From Cognataquiflexum rubidum (lineage in GTDB: Bacteria > Bacteroidota > Bacteroidia > Cytophagales > Cyclobacteriaceae), in contig NZ_JAKZAL010000001.1 in the NCBI RefSeq assembly GCF_022538115.1, positions 434,001 to 498,000 on the forward strand: DNA of 64,000 bases, read 5' to 3'. Of this stretch, positions 53,900-62,665 are shown piece after piece. The position numbers and the translations under genes are program-made. The notes below the pieces were generated by a model. That model searched no databases and had not been told where the DNA came from. It saw only the letters and a list, made by a program, of their open reading frames with translations. The number at the start of each line of letters is the position of its first letter. Position 1 is the stretch's first letter.

Positions 53900-54742
53900 A
53901 TGGCTTGGTTCAAAAGGACAGATAAAGGAATAAAAACCTCCACCGAGGAAAAAAAAGATACCCCAGACGGTTTGTGGTTCAAAACACCCCAAGGCAATAT
54001 CATCCATACAAGAGAACTCAAAAACAATTCATATGTATGTCCTGACGATGACTTCCATGTCAAAATCGGATCCAAAGAATACTTTGAAATTCTTTTTGAT
54101 GGAAACAAGTTTAAAGAACTTGACGCCGAAATGAAGTCCGGCGATCCGTTAAATTTTGTTGATACCAAACCATATAAAGGACGAATCGCCGCCACTATCC
54201 AAAAAACAGAATTGAATGATGCAGTCAGGACAGCCGTCGGAAAGATGAACGACTTGGACCTGGTTATCGCTTGTATGGACTTCAACTTCATCGGCGGTTC
54301 AATGGGTTCTGTGGTTGGTGAAAAAATCGCAAGGGCAATTGATTATTCCCTGAAAAATAAAATTCCGTTTTTAATGATTTCCAAATCAGGTGGAGCAAGG
54401 ATGATGGAAGCCGGATTCAGCTTGATGCAGATGGCTAAGACTTCCGCAAAATTAGCCTTATTGGAAAAAGCCGCTATCCCTTATATCTCACTTTTGACCG
54501 ATCCTACCACAGGAGGTGTTACAGCATCCTACGCAATGTTGGGTGATTTTAATATTGCAGAGCCGGAAGCTTTGATTGGATTTGCCGGGCCTAGGGTAAT
54601 CAGGGAGACAATCGGGAAAGATTTGCCAAAAGGATTTCAGAGCTCTGAATTTGTGTTGGAACACGGCTTCTTGGATTTCATCATCGACAGAAGGCAGTTG
54701 AAAAACAGATTGACGACTCTTCTAAACCTTCTGAGGAATTAA
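53900..54742 (+). CDS. accD: acetyl-CoA carboxylase carboxyltransferase subunit beta
   Basis: A 280-residue subunit that, with AccA, transfers the carboxyl group from biotin to acetyl-CoA, the first step of fatty acid synthesis. The crotonase-like core shows [36 protein letters not shown] and [17 protein letters not shown]. The N-terminal zinc ribbon expected in AccD (four Cys) is reduced: only Cys47 (YVCPDDDFH) remains. accA is not in the window. Confidence 0.96.
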   Translation: MAWFKRTDKGIKTSTEEKKDTPDGLWFKTPQGNIIHTRELKNNSYVCPDDDFHVKIGSKEYFEILFDGNKFKELDAEMKSGDPLNFVDTKPYKGRIAATIQKTELNDAVRTAVGKMNDLDLVIACMDFNFIGGSMGSVVGEKIARAIDYSLKNKIPFLMISKSGGARMMEAGFSLMQMAKTSAKLALLEKAAIPYISLLTDPTTGGVTASYAMLGDFNIAEPEALIGFAGPRVIRETIGKDLPKGFQSSEFVLEHGFLDFIIDRRQLKNRLTTLLNLLRN

Positions 54743-54794
54743 GAAGTTATCCATTCAAATTGAAAAAAAGACAAAACTCAAAAATCAGGGTCTT

Positions 54795-54828
54795 TTTGGT
54801 CGATTATATTGATTAATAAATATATTTG
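54795..54828 (+). promoter_or_regulatory. nqrF promoter
   Basis: TATATTTG (54821-54828) with TTTG at 54795-54798, 22 bp upstream. The leader to the nqrF ATG would be about 45 nt. Confidence 0.55.
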
Positions 54829-54879
54829 TGTTCCCAAATCGGGCTTAATACTGAAATTAAAAAGTAAAATAATCATTAA

Positions 54880-56184
54880 ATGGGTTCAGTAATTATTACC
54901 TCAATAGTAGCATTTACACTTATCATTTTGCTACTCGTTTTTATCCTGTTGTTTGCACAATCTAAGCTGGTTGCTTCAGGTGATGTAAAAATCATTGTGA
55001 ACGGGGACGAAAGCAACCCAATTGTAGCATCAGCCGGATCCACCCTGTTAAGTACTCTTGGCGGCAAAAAAATCTTCTTGCCATCTGCTTGTGGTGGAGG
55101 TGGTACCTGCGCCATGTGTAAATGCGTCATAGAAGAAGGTGGAGGCGAAGTACTCCCCACTGAAGAAGGCCACCTTAGCCGCGCTGAAAAGCAAGGTAAT
55201 GTGAGACTTTCCTGTCAGGTGAAGGTGAAGCAAGACATGAAAATCAGGATTCCTGAAGAAATCTTCGGAATCAAGAAGTGGGAATGTGAAGTTATTTCTA
55301 ACTACAACGTATCTACATTCATAAAGGAATTCAAAGTAAAACTTCCTGAAGGCGAAACGCTACACTTCGAATCAGGTGGATACATCCAGATCGATGTTCC
55401 GGTGACAACTGTCAAATTCAAAGAGATGGATATCACTCCACATCCGGATTTAGGTCACCCTGCCGATGTTTACAAGAGTGATTGGGACAAATTCGGTTTG
55501 TGGGATTTGGTGATGAAAAATGATGAGGAGCTTTTCAGAGCATACTCAATGGCCAATCACCCTGCTGAAGGAAACATTGTCATGCTGACTATCCGTATAG
55601 CAACACCGCCTTGGGATAGAGCAAATAACAAGTGGATGGACGTCAACCCCGGAGTTTGTTCTTCCTATGTATTCGCAAGAAAACCGGGCGATAAGGTAAC
55701 CATTTCAGGTCCTTATGGTGAATTCCACATCAACCCTACCCAAAGAGAAATGATCTACATTGGTGGTGGCGCCGGAATGGCACCACTGAGGTCACATATC
55801 TTCCACCTGTTCCATACAGAAAAGACAGACAGAAAAGTATCTTATTGGTATGGAGGAAGGTCCAAGAAGGAATTATTCTATACACCTCAATTCCGTGCCA
55901 TTGAAAAAGATTTTCCAAACTTCAAGTTTTTCATAGGTTTGTCCGAACCACTTCCTGAAGATAACTGGAAGATCAAAACTGACATTGATGACAGTGAAGC
56001 TGATGGATATGTAGGATTTATTCACAAGGTACTTTACGATAATTATCTTAAAAACCACGCAGAACCAGACGAGATTGAGTATTACCTCTGCGGCCCACCA
56101 TTGATGAACGCTGCGGTTCTGAAACTCCTTGACGACATGGGAATTCCAAAAGAGAATATCAGATTTGATGACTTTGGAGGTTGA
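54880..56184 (+). CDS. nqrF: Na+-translocating NADH:quinone reductase subunit F
   Basis: A 434-residue subunit through which electrons from NADH enter the Na+-pumping NQR complex. One N-terminal membrane helix (about 4-27) is followed by a 2Fe-2S domain (Cys71, Cys77, Cys80, Cys112), an FAD domain ([10 protein letters not shown]) and an NADH domain ([28 protein letters not shown]). Length is slightly above the usual 407-410. It has its own promoter and terminator; nqrA-E are not in this window. Confidence 0.96.
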   Translation: MGSVIITSIVAFTLIILLLVFILLFAQSKLVASGDVKIIVNGDESNPIVASAGSTLLSTLGGKKIFLPSACGGGGTCAMCKCVIEEGGGEVLPTEEGHLSRAEKQGNVRLSCQVKVKQDMKIRIPEEIFGIKKWECEVISNYNVSTFIKEFKVKLPEGETLHFESGGYIQIDVPVTTVKFKEMDITPHPDLGHPADVYKSDWDKFGLWDLVMKNDEELFRAYSMANHPAEGNIVMLTIRIATPPWDRANNKWMDVNPGVCSSYVFARKPGDKVTISGPYGEFHINPTQREMIYIGGGAGMAPLRSHIFHLFHTEKTDRKVSYWYGGRSKKELFYTPQFRAIEKDFPNFKFFIGLSEPLPEDNWKIKTDIDDSEADGYVGFIHKVLYDNYLKNHAEPDEIEYYLCGPPLMNAAVLKLLDDMGIPKENIRFDDFGG

Positions 56185-56197
56185 TCCCAAAATTTAG

Positions 56198-56222
56198 AGT
56201 CCCGCAATAGCGGGACTTTTTT
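56198..56222 (+). terminator. intrinsic terminator of nqrF
   Basis: A perfect 8-bp stem AGTCCCGC/GCGGGACT with the loop AATA, followed by TTTTTATTT. Confidence 0.9.
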
Positions 56223-56244
56223 ATTTCCCTCTGGATTTTTTAAT

Positions 56245-56252
56245 TATTTTTG
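56245..56252 (+). promoter_or_regulatory. -7 element of the arginase-fold/murQ operon
   Basis: TATTTTTG matches TAnnTTTG, 16 bp before the first ATG of the operon, giving a very short leader. No good -33 box is seen. Confidence 0.45.
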
Positions 56253-56267
56253 GATAGCCTTTAAAAC

Positions 56268-57425
56268 ATGTCCATGAATATTCGACAATACTTTGATCCG
56301 ATTCCTGAATTCATCACCACCCAAACTTATAGCTCCAATTCATTTTTCAATTTCATACATTTTCATGGAGAAACATTTCCTGATTTGAAAGGATTACAAA
56401 TAGCCATTATTGGCCTCAGCGAAAATCGCGGAATGGTAAAAAGTGAAAGTATAGAAAGAGGTGCTTCGGAAATCCGCGATAAACTTTTCCATTTAAAAAA
56501 AGGCCATGGACTTTACAAAATAGCTGACTTGGGTGATTTGAAGAGAGGAAGTACAAGAGAAGAATCTCTTCAGGCAATGGCTACCGTCGGTGAGTACTTG
56601 ATCAAAAAACAGATACTACCTGTCTTTATTGGCGGGACCCACGACTTAGACTTGGGACAATACCTTTCTTACCAAAACCTGGAAAAACTTGTTTCCATGG
56701 TCACGGTGGATGCCAAGGTAGACATGGAAGAAGAAGGGATGCCTTCTGATAACCATTCCCAGGAAATCATATTGCACCAACCAAACTTTTTATTCAATTA
56801 CAGCCATGTAGGCTACCAGAGTTTTCTGGTAGATAAGGACCTCACGGGGGTGATGGAAAAACTCTACTTTGACCATATCCGCCTCGGGCACGTAAGAAGT
56901 AATTTTAAAGAAATTGAGCCAATTATCCGGAACGCAGATTTGCTGAGTTTTGACGTCTGCGCCATCCAATCTTCAGATGCCCCCGGGGCCGCCGATGCAC
57001 AGCCATTTGGACTTTCAGGTGAAGAGGCTTGTCAGATCAGTAAGTTTGCGGGGATGAATGAAAAACTTTCCTCATTTGGGATTTTTGGATACCAACCTTA
57101 CTATGACGACAACAGAAACAAGACCGCTTCTGTCATCGCAACGATGATTTGGTATTTCATAGAGGGATTTTATGACAGAAAAGACACCCTGTCTTTCAAG
57201 GGAAATGACTATATCAAATATACCGTATCTTTGGACCTAAAGCCTTCCACCTTGGTCTTTTACAAAAGCAAAAGGAGTGAAAAATGGTGGATGGAAATAC
57301 CCCACCAAGATCAGGATAAATTTGACAGAAACACCATCATCCCCTGCAGCTACCAAGATTATCAAATGGCACAGTCAGGAGAAATACCTGAAAGGTGGAT
57401 CAATGCCCAGTTGAAGCTTCTTTGA
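56268..57425 (+). CDS. arginase/formimidoylglutamase-fold protein with altered metal site
   Basis: A 385-residue protein of the ureohydrolase (arginase, agmatinase, HutG) superfamily, recognised from GGTHDLDLGQ (His125), the VDAKVD strand (148-152) and SFDVCAIQSSDAPG (228-240). Canonical enzymes bind two Mn ions with H, DxHxD and SxDxD. Here the DxHxD His is Lys150 and the second Asp of SxDxD is Cys231, so a normal binuclear site cannot form. It may be a non-hydrolytic or modified-metal homolog. It is the first of four tightly packed genes and is unlikely to act as a plain arginase. Confidence 0.8.
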   Translation: MSMNIRQYFDPIPEFITTQTYSSNSFFNFIHFHGETFPDLKGLQIAIIGLSENRGMVKSESIERGASEIRDKLFHLKKGHGLYKIADLGDLKRGSTREESLQAMATVGEYLIKKQILPVFIGGTHDLDLGQYLSYQNLEKLVSMVTVDAKVDMEEEGMPSDNHSQEIILHQPNFLFNYSHVGYQSFLVDKDLTGVMEKLYFDHIRLGHVRSNFKEIEPIIRNADLLSFDVCAIQSSDAPGAADAQPFGLSGEEACQISKFAGMNEKLSSFGIFGYQPYYDDNRNKTASVIATMIWYFIEGFYDRKDTLSFKGNDYIKYTVSLDLKPSTLVFYKSKRSEKWWMEIPHQDQDKFDRNTIIPCSYQDYQMAQSGEIPERWINAQLKLL

Positions 57426-57655
57426 TGAAAACGTATACCAAGCAACAATTGGCCCTCAGAAATGGGCAGGACAAACCGGAAATATGGGTAGCTTACAAAG
57501 GTGAGATTTATGATGTTTCAGAATCTAGACTTTGGAAAAACGGGAAGCATTATGAGCATTGGGCGGGACAGGATCTTACTGACGAACTACCGGATGCCCC
57601 ACATACCGCAGAAGTATTCAGAAAATTTAAAACAATAGGTCTTTTGACAGAATGA
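57425..57655 (+). CDS. small cytochrome b5-like heme-binding protein
   Basis: A 76-residue protein consisting of one cytochrome b5-like domain: YTKQQLALRNGQ, then WVAYKGEIYDVSESRLW and KHYEHWAGQDLTDEL with APH near the end. Candidate ligands are His42 or His45 and His60. It has no signal peptide or membrane anchor, so it should be cytoplasmic. Its ATG shares one base with the stop of the arginase-fold gene (TGATG), which decides the start over an upstream in-frame Met at 57395. Confidence 0.82.
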   Translation: MKTYTKQQLALRNGQDKPEIWVAYKGEIYDVSESRLWKNGKHYEHWAGQDLTDELPDAPHTAEVFRKFKTIGLLTE

Positions 57656-57656
57656 T

Positions 57657-58499
57657 ATGATATTGATCGCGGATAGTGGTGCCAGCAAGACTGACTGGAG
57701 AGTAATAAACGAAAATGGCGAAATCAGTCAACATAGAGGTATTGGTTTTAATCCCAATTACCAAACAACTGAAGAAATGGCCAATGAACTTCAGGACAAC
57801 TATTTGTTGAACCTGAGGGACCATATCGACACCATCTATTTCTATGGCGCCGGATGCACTTCACAAAAAAACAGACTTCAAGTGACCAATGCGCTGCGGA
57901 GTGTTTTCAAAAATGCCGACATCAATGTTGACCATGACCTCATGGCAGCAGCTAGGGCGACCTGCGGAAACCAACCCGGCATCGCCTGTATTTTGGGAAC
58001 AGGATCTAACAGTTGTGATTATGATGGTGAAATTATCATCAACAAAAGACCCGCCCCGGGATATATCCTCGGCGATGAAGGAGGAGGTGCTTATATAGGA
58101 AGGAAATTCCTCCAGGATTTTATCCACGAAGAAATGCCAAAAAAACTCCGGGAGAAAGTGATTGAAAAATTTCAGTTGGAAAATCAAACCATCATTGAAA
58201 ACGTCTATCAAAGACCTTTTCCAGGAAGGTATATGGCGAGTTTTTGCAGGTTTATCTCTGACCATATTGCCGATCCCTACTGCTATATGCTGTATTACAA
58301 TTCATTTCAGGATTTTTTCAAAAAAACCGTGATGAAATATGAGGATTACAAAAAAAAGCCGGTAAGCTTTGTAGGCTCTATAGCTTTTTACAACAGTGAC
58401 ATTCTGAGAAATGCCGCTTATGATGCAGATATTCAGGTCAACCTTATCTTGGAAGGACCAATTGCCGGATTAACCCTTTATCACAAAGAATTACTATGA
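57657..58499 (+). CDS. BadF/BadG-type amino-sugar kinase (MurK-like)
   Basis: A 280-residue cytoplasmic kinase of the N-acetylglucosamine kinase/BadF fold (ASKHA superfamily): IADSGASKTDWRV (phosphate 1), CILGTGSNSC (phosphate 2) and ILGDEGGGAYIGRKFL. It probably phosphorylates MurNAc and/or GlcNAc at O6. Coupling to murQ by an ATGA overlap points to MurNAc as the physiological substrate; MurK of Clostridium and Tannerella is the precedent. The gap to the cyt b5 gene is one base. Confidence 0.87.
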   Translation: MILIADSGASKTDWRVINENGEISQHRGIGFNPNYQTTEEMANELQDNYLLNLRDHIDTIYFYGAGCTSQKNRLQVTNALRSVFKNADINVDHDLMAAARATCGNQPGIACILGTGSNSCDYDGEIIINKRPAPGYILGDEGGGAYIGRKFLQDFIHEEMPKKLREKVIEKFQLENQTIIENVYQRPFPGRYMASFCRFISDHIADPYCYMLYYNSFQDFFKKTVMKYEDYKKKPVSFVGSIAFYNSDILRNAAYDADIQVNLILEGPIAGLTLYHKELL

Positions 58500-59317
58500 A
58501 TACTACCGAAAGCAACTCGCTCCATGACAATCTGGAGCAGATGGATATTCTTTCTTTATTGGAAAAAATAAATGAGGAAGATAAGAAAGTCGCATTTGCT
58601 GTCGAAAAACAAATCAAAGAAATAGAAGCCTTAGTGGAACAGATCGTTCCAAGAATGAAAAAAGGCGGCAGACTTTTTTATATCGGGGCCGGTACAAGTG
58701 GAAGACTTGGGATTCTGGATGCGTCAGAATGCCCGCCAACTTATGGCGTACCCCATGATTGGGTAGTAGGTATCATTGCAGGCGGGGATTCTGCCATCAG
58801 AAAAGCAGTTGAAAATGCGGAGGATGATCCCGACCAGGCATGGATTGACATCCAAAAGTTCGGGTTCAACAAAGAGGATACAGTCGTAGGAATTGCCGCC
58901 TCAGGGTCGACACCTTACGTAATCGGCGGTGTCAAGGCTGCCAGAAAAGCAGGATTGCTCACAGGATGTATTACTTGCAACAGTGATTCCCCTCTTTCCA
59001 AAGAGGTCCAATTCCCCATCCAGGTGGTAGCAGGGCCGGAATTTGTGACGGGAAGCACGAGGATGAAAGCAGGTACAGCCCAAAAACTGGTTCTGAATAT
59101 GATCTCCACAACGACCATGATCAAACTGGGAAGGGTGAAAGGCAATAAAATGGTGGATATGCAACTTTCCAACAAAAAGCTAGTCAACAGAGGAATCCGC
59201 ATGATCATGGAATCAACAGGCAGCCCCGAGAATGAAGCCAAGGATCTACTTTTGAAATATGGATCCGTACGTGCCGCAGTAGAGGCCTTTTTCCAAAAGA
59301 GTGGAACCGGACTCTGA
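58496..59317 (+). CDS. murQ: N-acetylmuramic acid 6-phosphate etherase
   Basis: A 273-residue enzyme that removes D-lactate from MurNAc-6-phosphate to give GlcNAc-6-phosphate in wall recycling. The SIS fold is clear: YIGAGTSGRLGILDASECPPTYG, with Glu78, and AVENAEDD, with Glu109, match the catalytic acid/base pair. The end (TGSPENEAKDLLLKYGSVRAAVEA, shown here in part) carries the usual C-terminal helices. Start overlaps the kinase stop (ATGA). Confidence 0.96.
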   Translation: MNTTESNSLHDNLEQMDILSLLEKINEEDKKVAFAVEKQIKEIEALVEQIVPRMKKGGRLFYIGAGTSGRLGILDASECPPTYGVPHDWVVGIIAGGDSAIRKAVENAEDDPDQAWIDIQKFGFNKEDTVVGIAASGSTPYVIGGVKAARKAGLLTGCITCNSDSPLSKEVQFPIQVVAGPEFVTGSTRMKAGTAQKLVLNMISTTTMIKLGRVKGNKMVDMQLSNKKLVNRGIRMIMESTGSPENEAKDLLLKYGSVRAAVEAFFQKSGTGL

Positions 59318-59335
59318 TTATAATCTAACTTTTCT

Positions 59336-59343
59336 TATCTTTG
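59336..59343 (+). promoter_or_regulatory. promoter of the pseudouridine synthase gene
   Basis: TATCTTTG is a perfect -7 element in the 103-bp gap after murQ, 77 bp before the ATG. The -33 region overlaps the end of murQ and has no strong TTTG. Confidence 0.55.
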
Positions 59344-59420
59344 CATCCCTTTTAAATTCAGCGACTTAGTACCTGAATCAAAAAGATTACATCTTAATAC
59401 AGCAGAGATGCTGCAACACA

Positions 59421-61412
59421 ATGAAAAAAGACAATAACAGAAGTTCGGGCTCAAGAAACGATGGCAGCCCAAAGCCTTACAAGGGAGGAAACTCCGGAGG
59501 GAAAAAGAGCTATTCTGACAAAAAAGATTTCGGTGGTTCTAAGCCAACCGGAGAAAGAAAATTTGACAAAAAACCAGGTTATTCAAAAGGCGAAGGTTCA
59601 CCCCGCCCTTATGGAGACAAAGGTAAATTTGAAGGAAAAAAAGACTATTCTGACAAAAAAGAATTCAGAGGACCAAAACCTGACGCAGAAAGAAACTTTG
59701 ACAAGAAGCCGAGTTATTCCAAAGGTGAAGGTTCATCCCGCCCTTATGGAGACAAAGGAAGATTCGAAGGGAAAAAAGACTATTCCGACAAAAAAGATTT
59801 CAAAAGCTACAAGCCTGACGGAGAAAGAAACTTTGACAAGAAACCGGGTTATTCCAAAGGTGAAGGTTCATCACGTCCTTACGGAGACAAAGGAAGATTC
59901 GAAGGAAAAAAAGATTATTCCGACAAAAAGGAATTCAGAGGGCCCAAGCCTGACGGCGAAAGAAAATTTGACAAAAAGCCGGGTTATTCCAAAGGCGAAG
60001 GTTCACCCCGTCCTTATGGAGACAAGGGAAGATTCGAAGGCAAAAAAGATTATTCTGACAAAAAGCCTTTTTCGAAATCCCAAGGTGAAAGACTTGAGAG
60101 ACGGTTTGGAAGCAGAAGCGATTCGCCTTTGAGCAGCAAAAGATCTGATGAATTTGATGAGTTTGAGGATTTCAACGAAACTTCAGACAAAAAAGGCCCG
60201 AGAAAACCAAGATTAGATGAGGAAAGAGCGGCAAGAAGGGCAGAAAGCAGAAATGATTTTCCAAAGTTAGAACGCCGAACTCCAGATAAGGACGAGGAGG
60301 AATTTGAGGGAATCAGGGATCTTTCTGAAAAGAAAGGACCGAAAAAGTCAAGCTATGAAGGACAATTTCCTGAAAAGAAAAAAGAGAGCCCAACTGAATC
60401 TTCAACTGAAGATTACAAAAAATCAGATAGGTATTCCAAAGAAGACAAACCGGCCTTCGGAAAGAGAAACGCTGAAAGCGGATTAAATAAAAAACCTGCT
60501 GCAGAAGAAGAATTTAAAAGCGTCTATCGTGGTAGAGGAAAGGATGAAAAACCTATTTATGAAAAAATCCTTAAATCTGATCTTCCAAAAGAAACAGGAT
60601 TTCAAAAGAAGTTAAGGAAACCATTTACTGATGATATTTCAGGACAGAGGCCTAATTATAATTTTGAAAAACTGGAAAAGAACCATAATCCTAAAGTACA
60701 GTCAGATTCACTCAGGTTGAATAAATTCATCGCCAACTCAGGAATATGTTCAAGAAGAGAAGCGGATGTATTGATCCAACATGGAGAAATCCAGGTCAAC
60801 GGTGAAGTGATTAAGGAATTGGGACACAAAGTCAACAGGACTGATAAAGTGATTTATAGAGGCAAAAACATCAATCCTGAGAAGCCTGTCTATTTGCTTT
60901 TGAACAAGCCAAAGGATTTTATCACCACTACGGAAGATCCGATGGATAGGAAAACGGTCATGCACCTTATTTCCAATGCCTGTGAAGAAAGGGTTTTCCC
61001 TGTAGGACGTTTGGATAGGAACACGACAGGTTTGTTGTTGTTTACCAATGACGGCGAACTCGCAGCGAAACTTTCGCATCCGTCCAACAATGTGAAGAAA
61101 ATCTATCAGGTCACTTTGAACAGGCCACTTACTGCCAACGACGAAAAGGAAATTCTGGAAGGAATCACTTTGGAAGACGGCCCGGCTAAAGTTGATGACA
61201 TGCAGGTGCTTTCCAAGGACAGGACCATCATTGGATTGGAAATCCACTTGGGAAGAAACAGGATAGTAAGGAGAATATTCGCGCACTTTGACTACGAGGT
61301 GGAAGCTTTGGACAGGGTTATTTTTGCGGGATTGGATAAAAAAGACCTTCCTAGGGGAAAATACAGGTTCCTTTCCGAAAAAGAAGTCATTCAGTTGAAA
61401 TACTTTCTGTAA
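59421..61412 (+). CDS. RluB/RsuA-family pseudouridine synthase with a repetitive N-terminal extension
   Basis: A 663-residue protein. Residues 431-663 form the enzyme: an S4 RNA-binding domain (LRLNKFIANSGICSRREAD) and the catalytic domain with Asp532 in GRLDRNTTGLLLF, then GRNRIVRRIF. It converts a uridine in rRNA (probably 23S) to pseudouridine. Residues 1-430 are a highly charged, disordered extension that includes four 45-residue tandem repeats (28-207). Related Bacteroidota enzymes have basic extensions, but this regular repeat is striking. The exact rRNA target cannot be told. Confidence 0.93.
   Translation: MKKDNNRSSGSRNDGSPKPYKGGNSGGKKSYSDKKDFGGSKPTGERKFDKKPGYSKGEGSPRPYGDKGKFEGKKDYSDKKEFRGPKPDAERNFDKKPSYSKGEGSSRPYGDKGRFEGKKDYSDKKDFKSYKPDGERNFDKKPGYSKGEGSSRPYGDKGRFEGKKDYSDKKEFRGPKPDGERKFDKKPGYSKGEGSPRPYGDKGRFEGKKDYSDKKPFSKSQGERLERRFGSRSDSPLSSKRSDEFDEFEDFNETSDKKGPRKPRLDEERAARRAESRNDFPKLERRTPDKDEEEFEGIRDLSEKKGPKKSSYEGQFPEKKKESPTESSTEDYKKSDRYSKEDKPAFGKRNAESGLNKKPAAEEEFKSVYRGRGKDEKPIYEKILKSDLPKETGFQKKLRKPFTDDISGQRPNYNFEKLEKNHNPKVQSDSLRLNKFIANSGICSRREADVLIQHGEIQVNGEVIKELGHKVNRTDKVIYRGKNINPEKPVYLLLNKPKDFITTTEDPMDRKTVMHLISNACEERVFPVGRLDRNTTGLLLFTNDGELAAKLSHPSNNVKKIYQVTLNRPLTANDEKEILEGITLEDGPAKVDDMQVLSKDRTIIGLEIHLGRNRIVRRIFAHFDYEVEALDRVIFAGLDKKDLPRGKYRFLSEKEVIQLKYFL
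59502..60041 (+). repeat. four tandem 135-bp repeats inside the pseudouridine synthase gene
   Basis: Four in-frame copies of a 45-codon unit start at residues 28, 73, 118 and 163 (for example KKDYSDKKEFRGPKPD and SKGEGSSRPYGDKGRFEG), with a fifth start truncated at residue 208. Copies two to four are also very similar in DNA, which points to recent expansion by unequal recombination or slippage. Confidence 0.95.
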
Positions 61413-61475
61413 TCAATAGAAAAAAATATAGATAAACGCTTCTTTGCCAGTAACCCTTTATTCTTCTTCAGTCAG

Positions 61476-61500
61476 GACGGAAGACCGAAGTCGGAAGACA
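61476..61500. repeat. GGAAGACNGAAGT-type short repeat
   Basis: GACGGAAGAC, CGAAGT and CGGAAGAC form a short direct-repeat cluster in the gap after the pseudouridine synthase gene. The surrounding DNA has no gene. Confidence 0.5.
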
Positions 61501-61580
61501 GATGTACCGGGCATTTCAGTTCGCAGACAAGAATTAAAATGGATATTTAATCTACTGGCATAATTGAGTACATACATTGA

Positions 61581-61620
61581 AAAAAATAAGGCCTTGGATC
61601 TCTCCAAGGCCTTTCTTTAT
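61581..61620. terminator. bidirectional terminator between convergent genes
   Basis: A perfect 11-bp stem AAGGCCTTGGA/TCCAAGGCCTT with a 4-nt loop has a T run on both strands (TTTCTTTAT on plus, ATTTTTT on minus), serving the pseudouridine synthase gene and the converging secreted-protein gene. Confidence 0.88.
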
Positions 61621-61640
61621 AATTGGTTTAGCTATCGAAA

Positions 61641-62234
61641 TTACTTTGCTGCTAGCGATTGCGCAAAACCGTCGCTACTTTTGACATAGAATTCTACCCT
61701 TGCTCCAGGATTTACATGCTGGAATTTGAAGAGTTTTTGAAAACCAATTGTGTCATCGATTTTTTCCTCGTAGACCAATTTGTCATTTTCAAATACCATC
61801 ACTGACATATCAGAAGGAAGCAAAGCGTTTACAAGCAACTTGTACTTGTTGTCTTCCACTTTGTCAAGTCTTGAATAAACTACAGGGGCTTTTTCAACCT
61901 CTGTAAGGTCCAAGACCATTTGGTCGATGACCACATTGTTTTCTGACACTTCCAAAGAGTAAATGCCCGACTCCAATTTTGAAAAGTCATAGTTCTTCGA
62001 GAACGACTTCTCGGATACGATTCGGTCTTTTTGAACCAGAAATTTGTTCTCGTCGAAAATTTTGACTGTCAACGTGCTTGCTTCTTTCAATGCAGATACG
62101 AGTTGAATCTTGTTCTCATCCACTTGTCTAAGGGATACCGATGCTTTCTCAGATTTTTCAGAACCTGTACTGTTTGCCATGGCGTTTACTGAAACGCCTG
62201 TTGCAAGAATCATTGTTGCAATGAATGCTTTCAT
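61641..62234 (-). CDS. small secreted protein with two beta-sandwich-like repeats
   Basis: A 197-residue protein with a signal peptide ending at NAMANS (about residue 22). Two related stretches are seen: DENKIQLVSALKEASTLTVKIFDENKFLVQK (residues about 38-68, quoted in part) and DNKYKLLVNALLPSDMSVMVFENDKLVYEE. Each fits an Ig-like strand pair, so the protein may be a tandem of small domains with a role in the periplasm or at the surface. No catalytic motif; its abundance is suggested by a good promoter and terminator. Confidence 0.75.
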   Translation of the reverse strand: MKAFIATMILATGVSVNAMANSTGSEKSEKASVSLRQVDENKIQLVSALKEASTLTVKIFDENKFLVQKDRIVSEKSFSKNYDFSKLESGIYSLEVSENNVVIDQMVLDLTEVEKAPVVYSRLDKVEDNKYKLLVNALLPSDMSVMVFENDKLVYEEKIDDTIGFQKLFKFQHVNPGARVEFYVKSSDGFAQSLAAK

Positions 62235-62363
62235 GGTAATAAAATTTAGTTGGTTTAAGAGATTTTTTGTGAAGTTTACCTCGGTTGGATTTCTCCATTT
62301 TTAAACAATCTGAGGTCGGTTACTCGGGGGTGGGATGAAGCCATTTTGTATTTGACTTCGATA

Positions 62364-62395
62364 CAAACTTAGATAGATTGCTTATTCATTGCAAA
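62364..62395 (-). promoter_or_regulatory. promoter of the small secreted protein gene
   Basis: On the minus strand TTTG (62395-62392), a 20-bp spacer and TAAGTTTG (62371-62364) match the consensus. It predicts a leader of about 120 nt. The remaining sequence to 62590 is AT-rich and shows no gene. Confidence 0.7.
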
Positions 62396-62590
62396 TAATT
62401 TAACATTTATTATTTTTTATTACGAATTTGATAATAGAATAAAATAATTTTTAATGATTCAATAATTGCGTTTTATTTCTTCGGAATCGATGTCATTTAG
62501 TGCCGATATGTTGCATTTCTTAATTTAACCAAATAATATTTTTTTGTATATACATCTAAAAATATTTAAATATTCTACTCATTACTATCC

Positions 62591-62631
62591 AAAAAATAAA
62601 AAAAGAGCGTGGATTTGGCTCCATGCTCTTT
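62591..62631 (-). terminator. intrinsic terminator of the DUF4252 operon
   Basis: AAAGAGCGTGGA pairs with TCCATGCTCTTT (one G-U pair) around a 6-nt loop and is followed by a T-rich run on the minus strand, 35 bp after the last stop codon. Confidence 0.9.
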
Positions 62632-62665
62632 CAAAATCAATCCCTATTGGGCTGGTTTTTTTGGT

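Noticed and set aside
59502-60041. Possible CRISPR or satellite from the regular 135-bp period
   Set aside because: The repeats are in frame and coding, with no spacers.
59461-60132. A 223-codon overlapping frame (+) in the repeats of the pseudouridine synthase gene
   Set aside because: The tandem 135-bp repeat keeps a second frame open by repetition; the main frame continues into the catalytic domain, the second does not.
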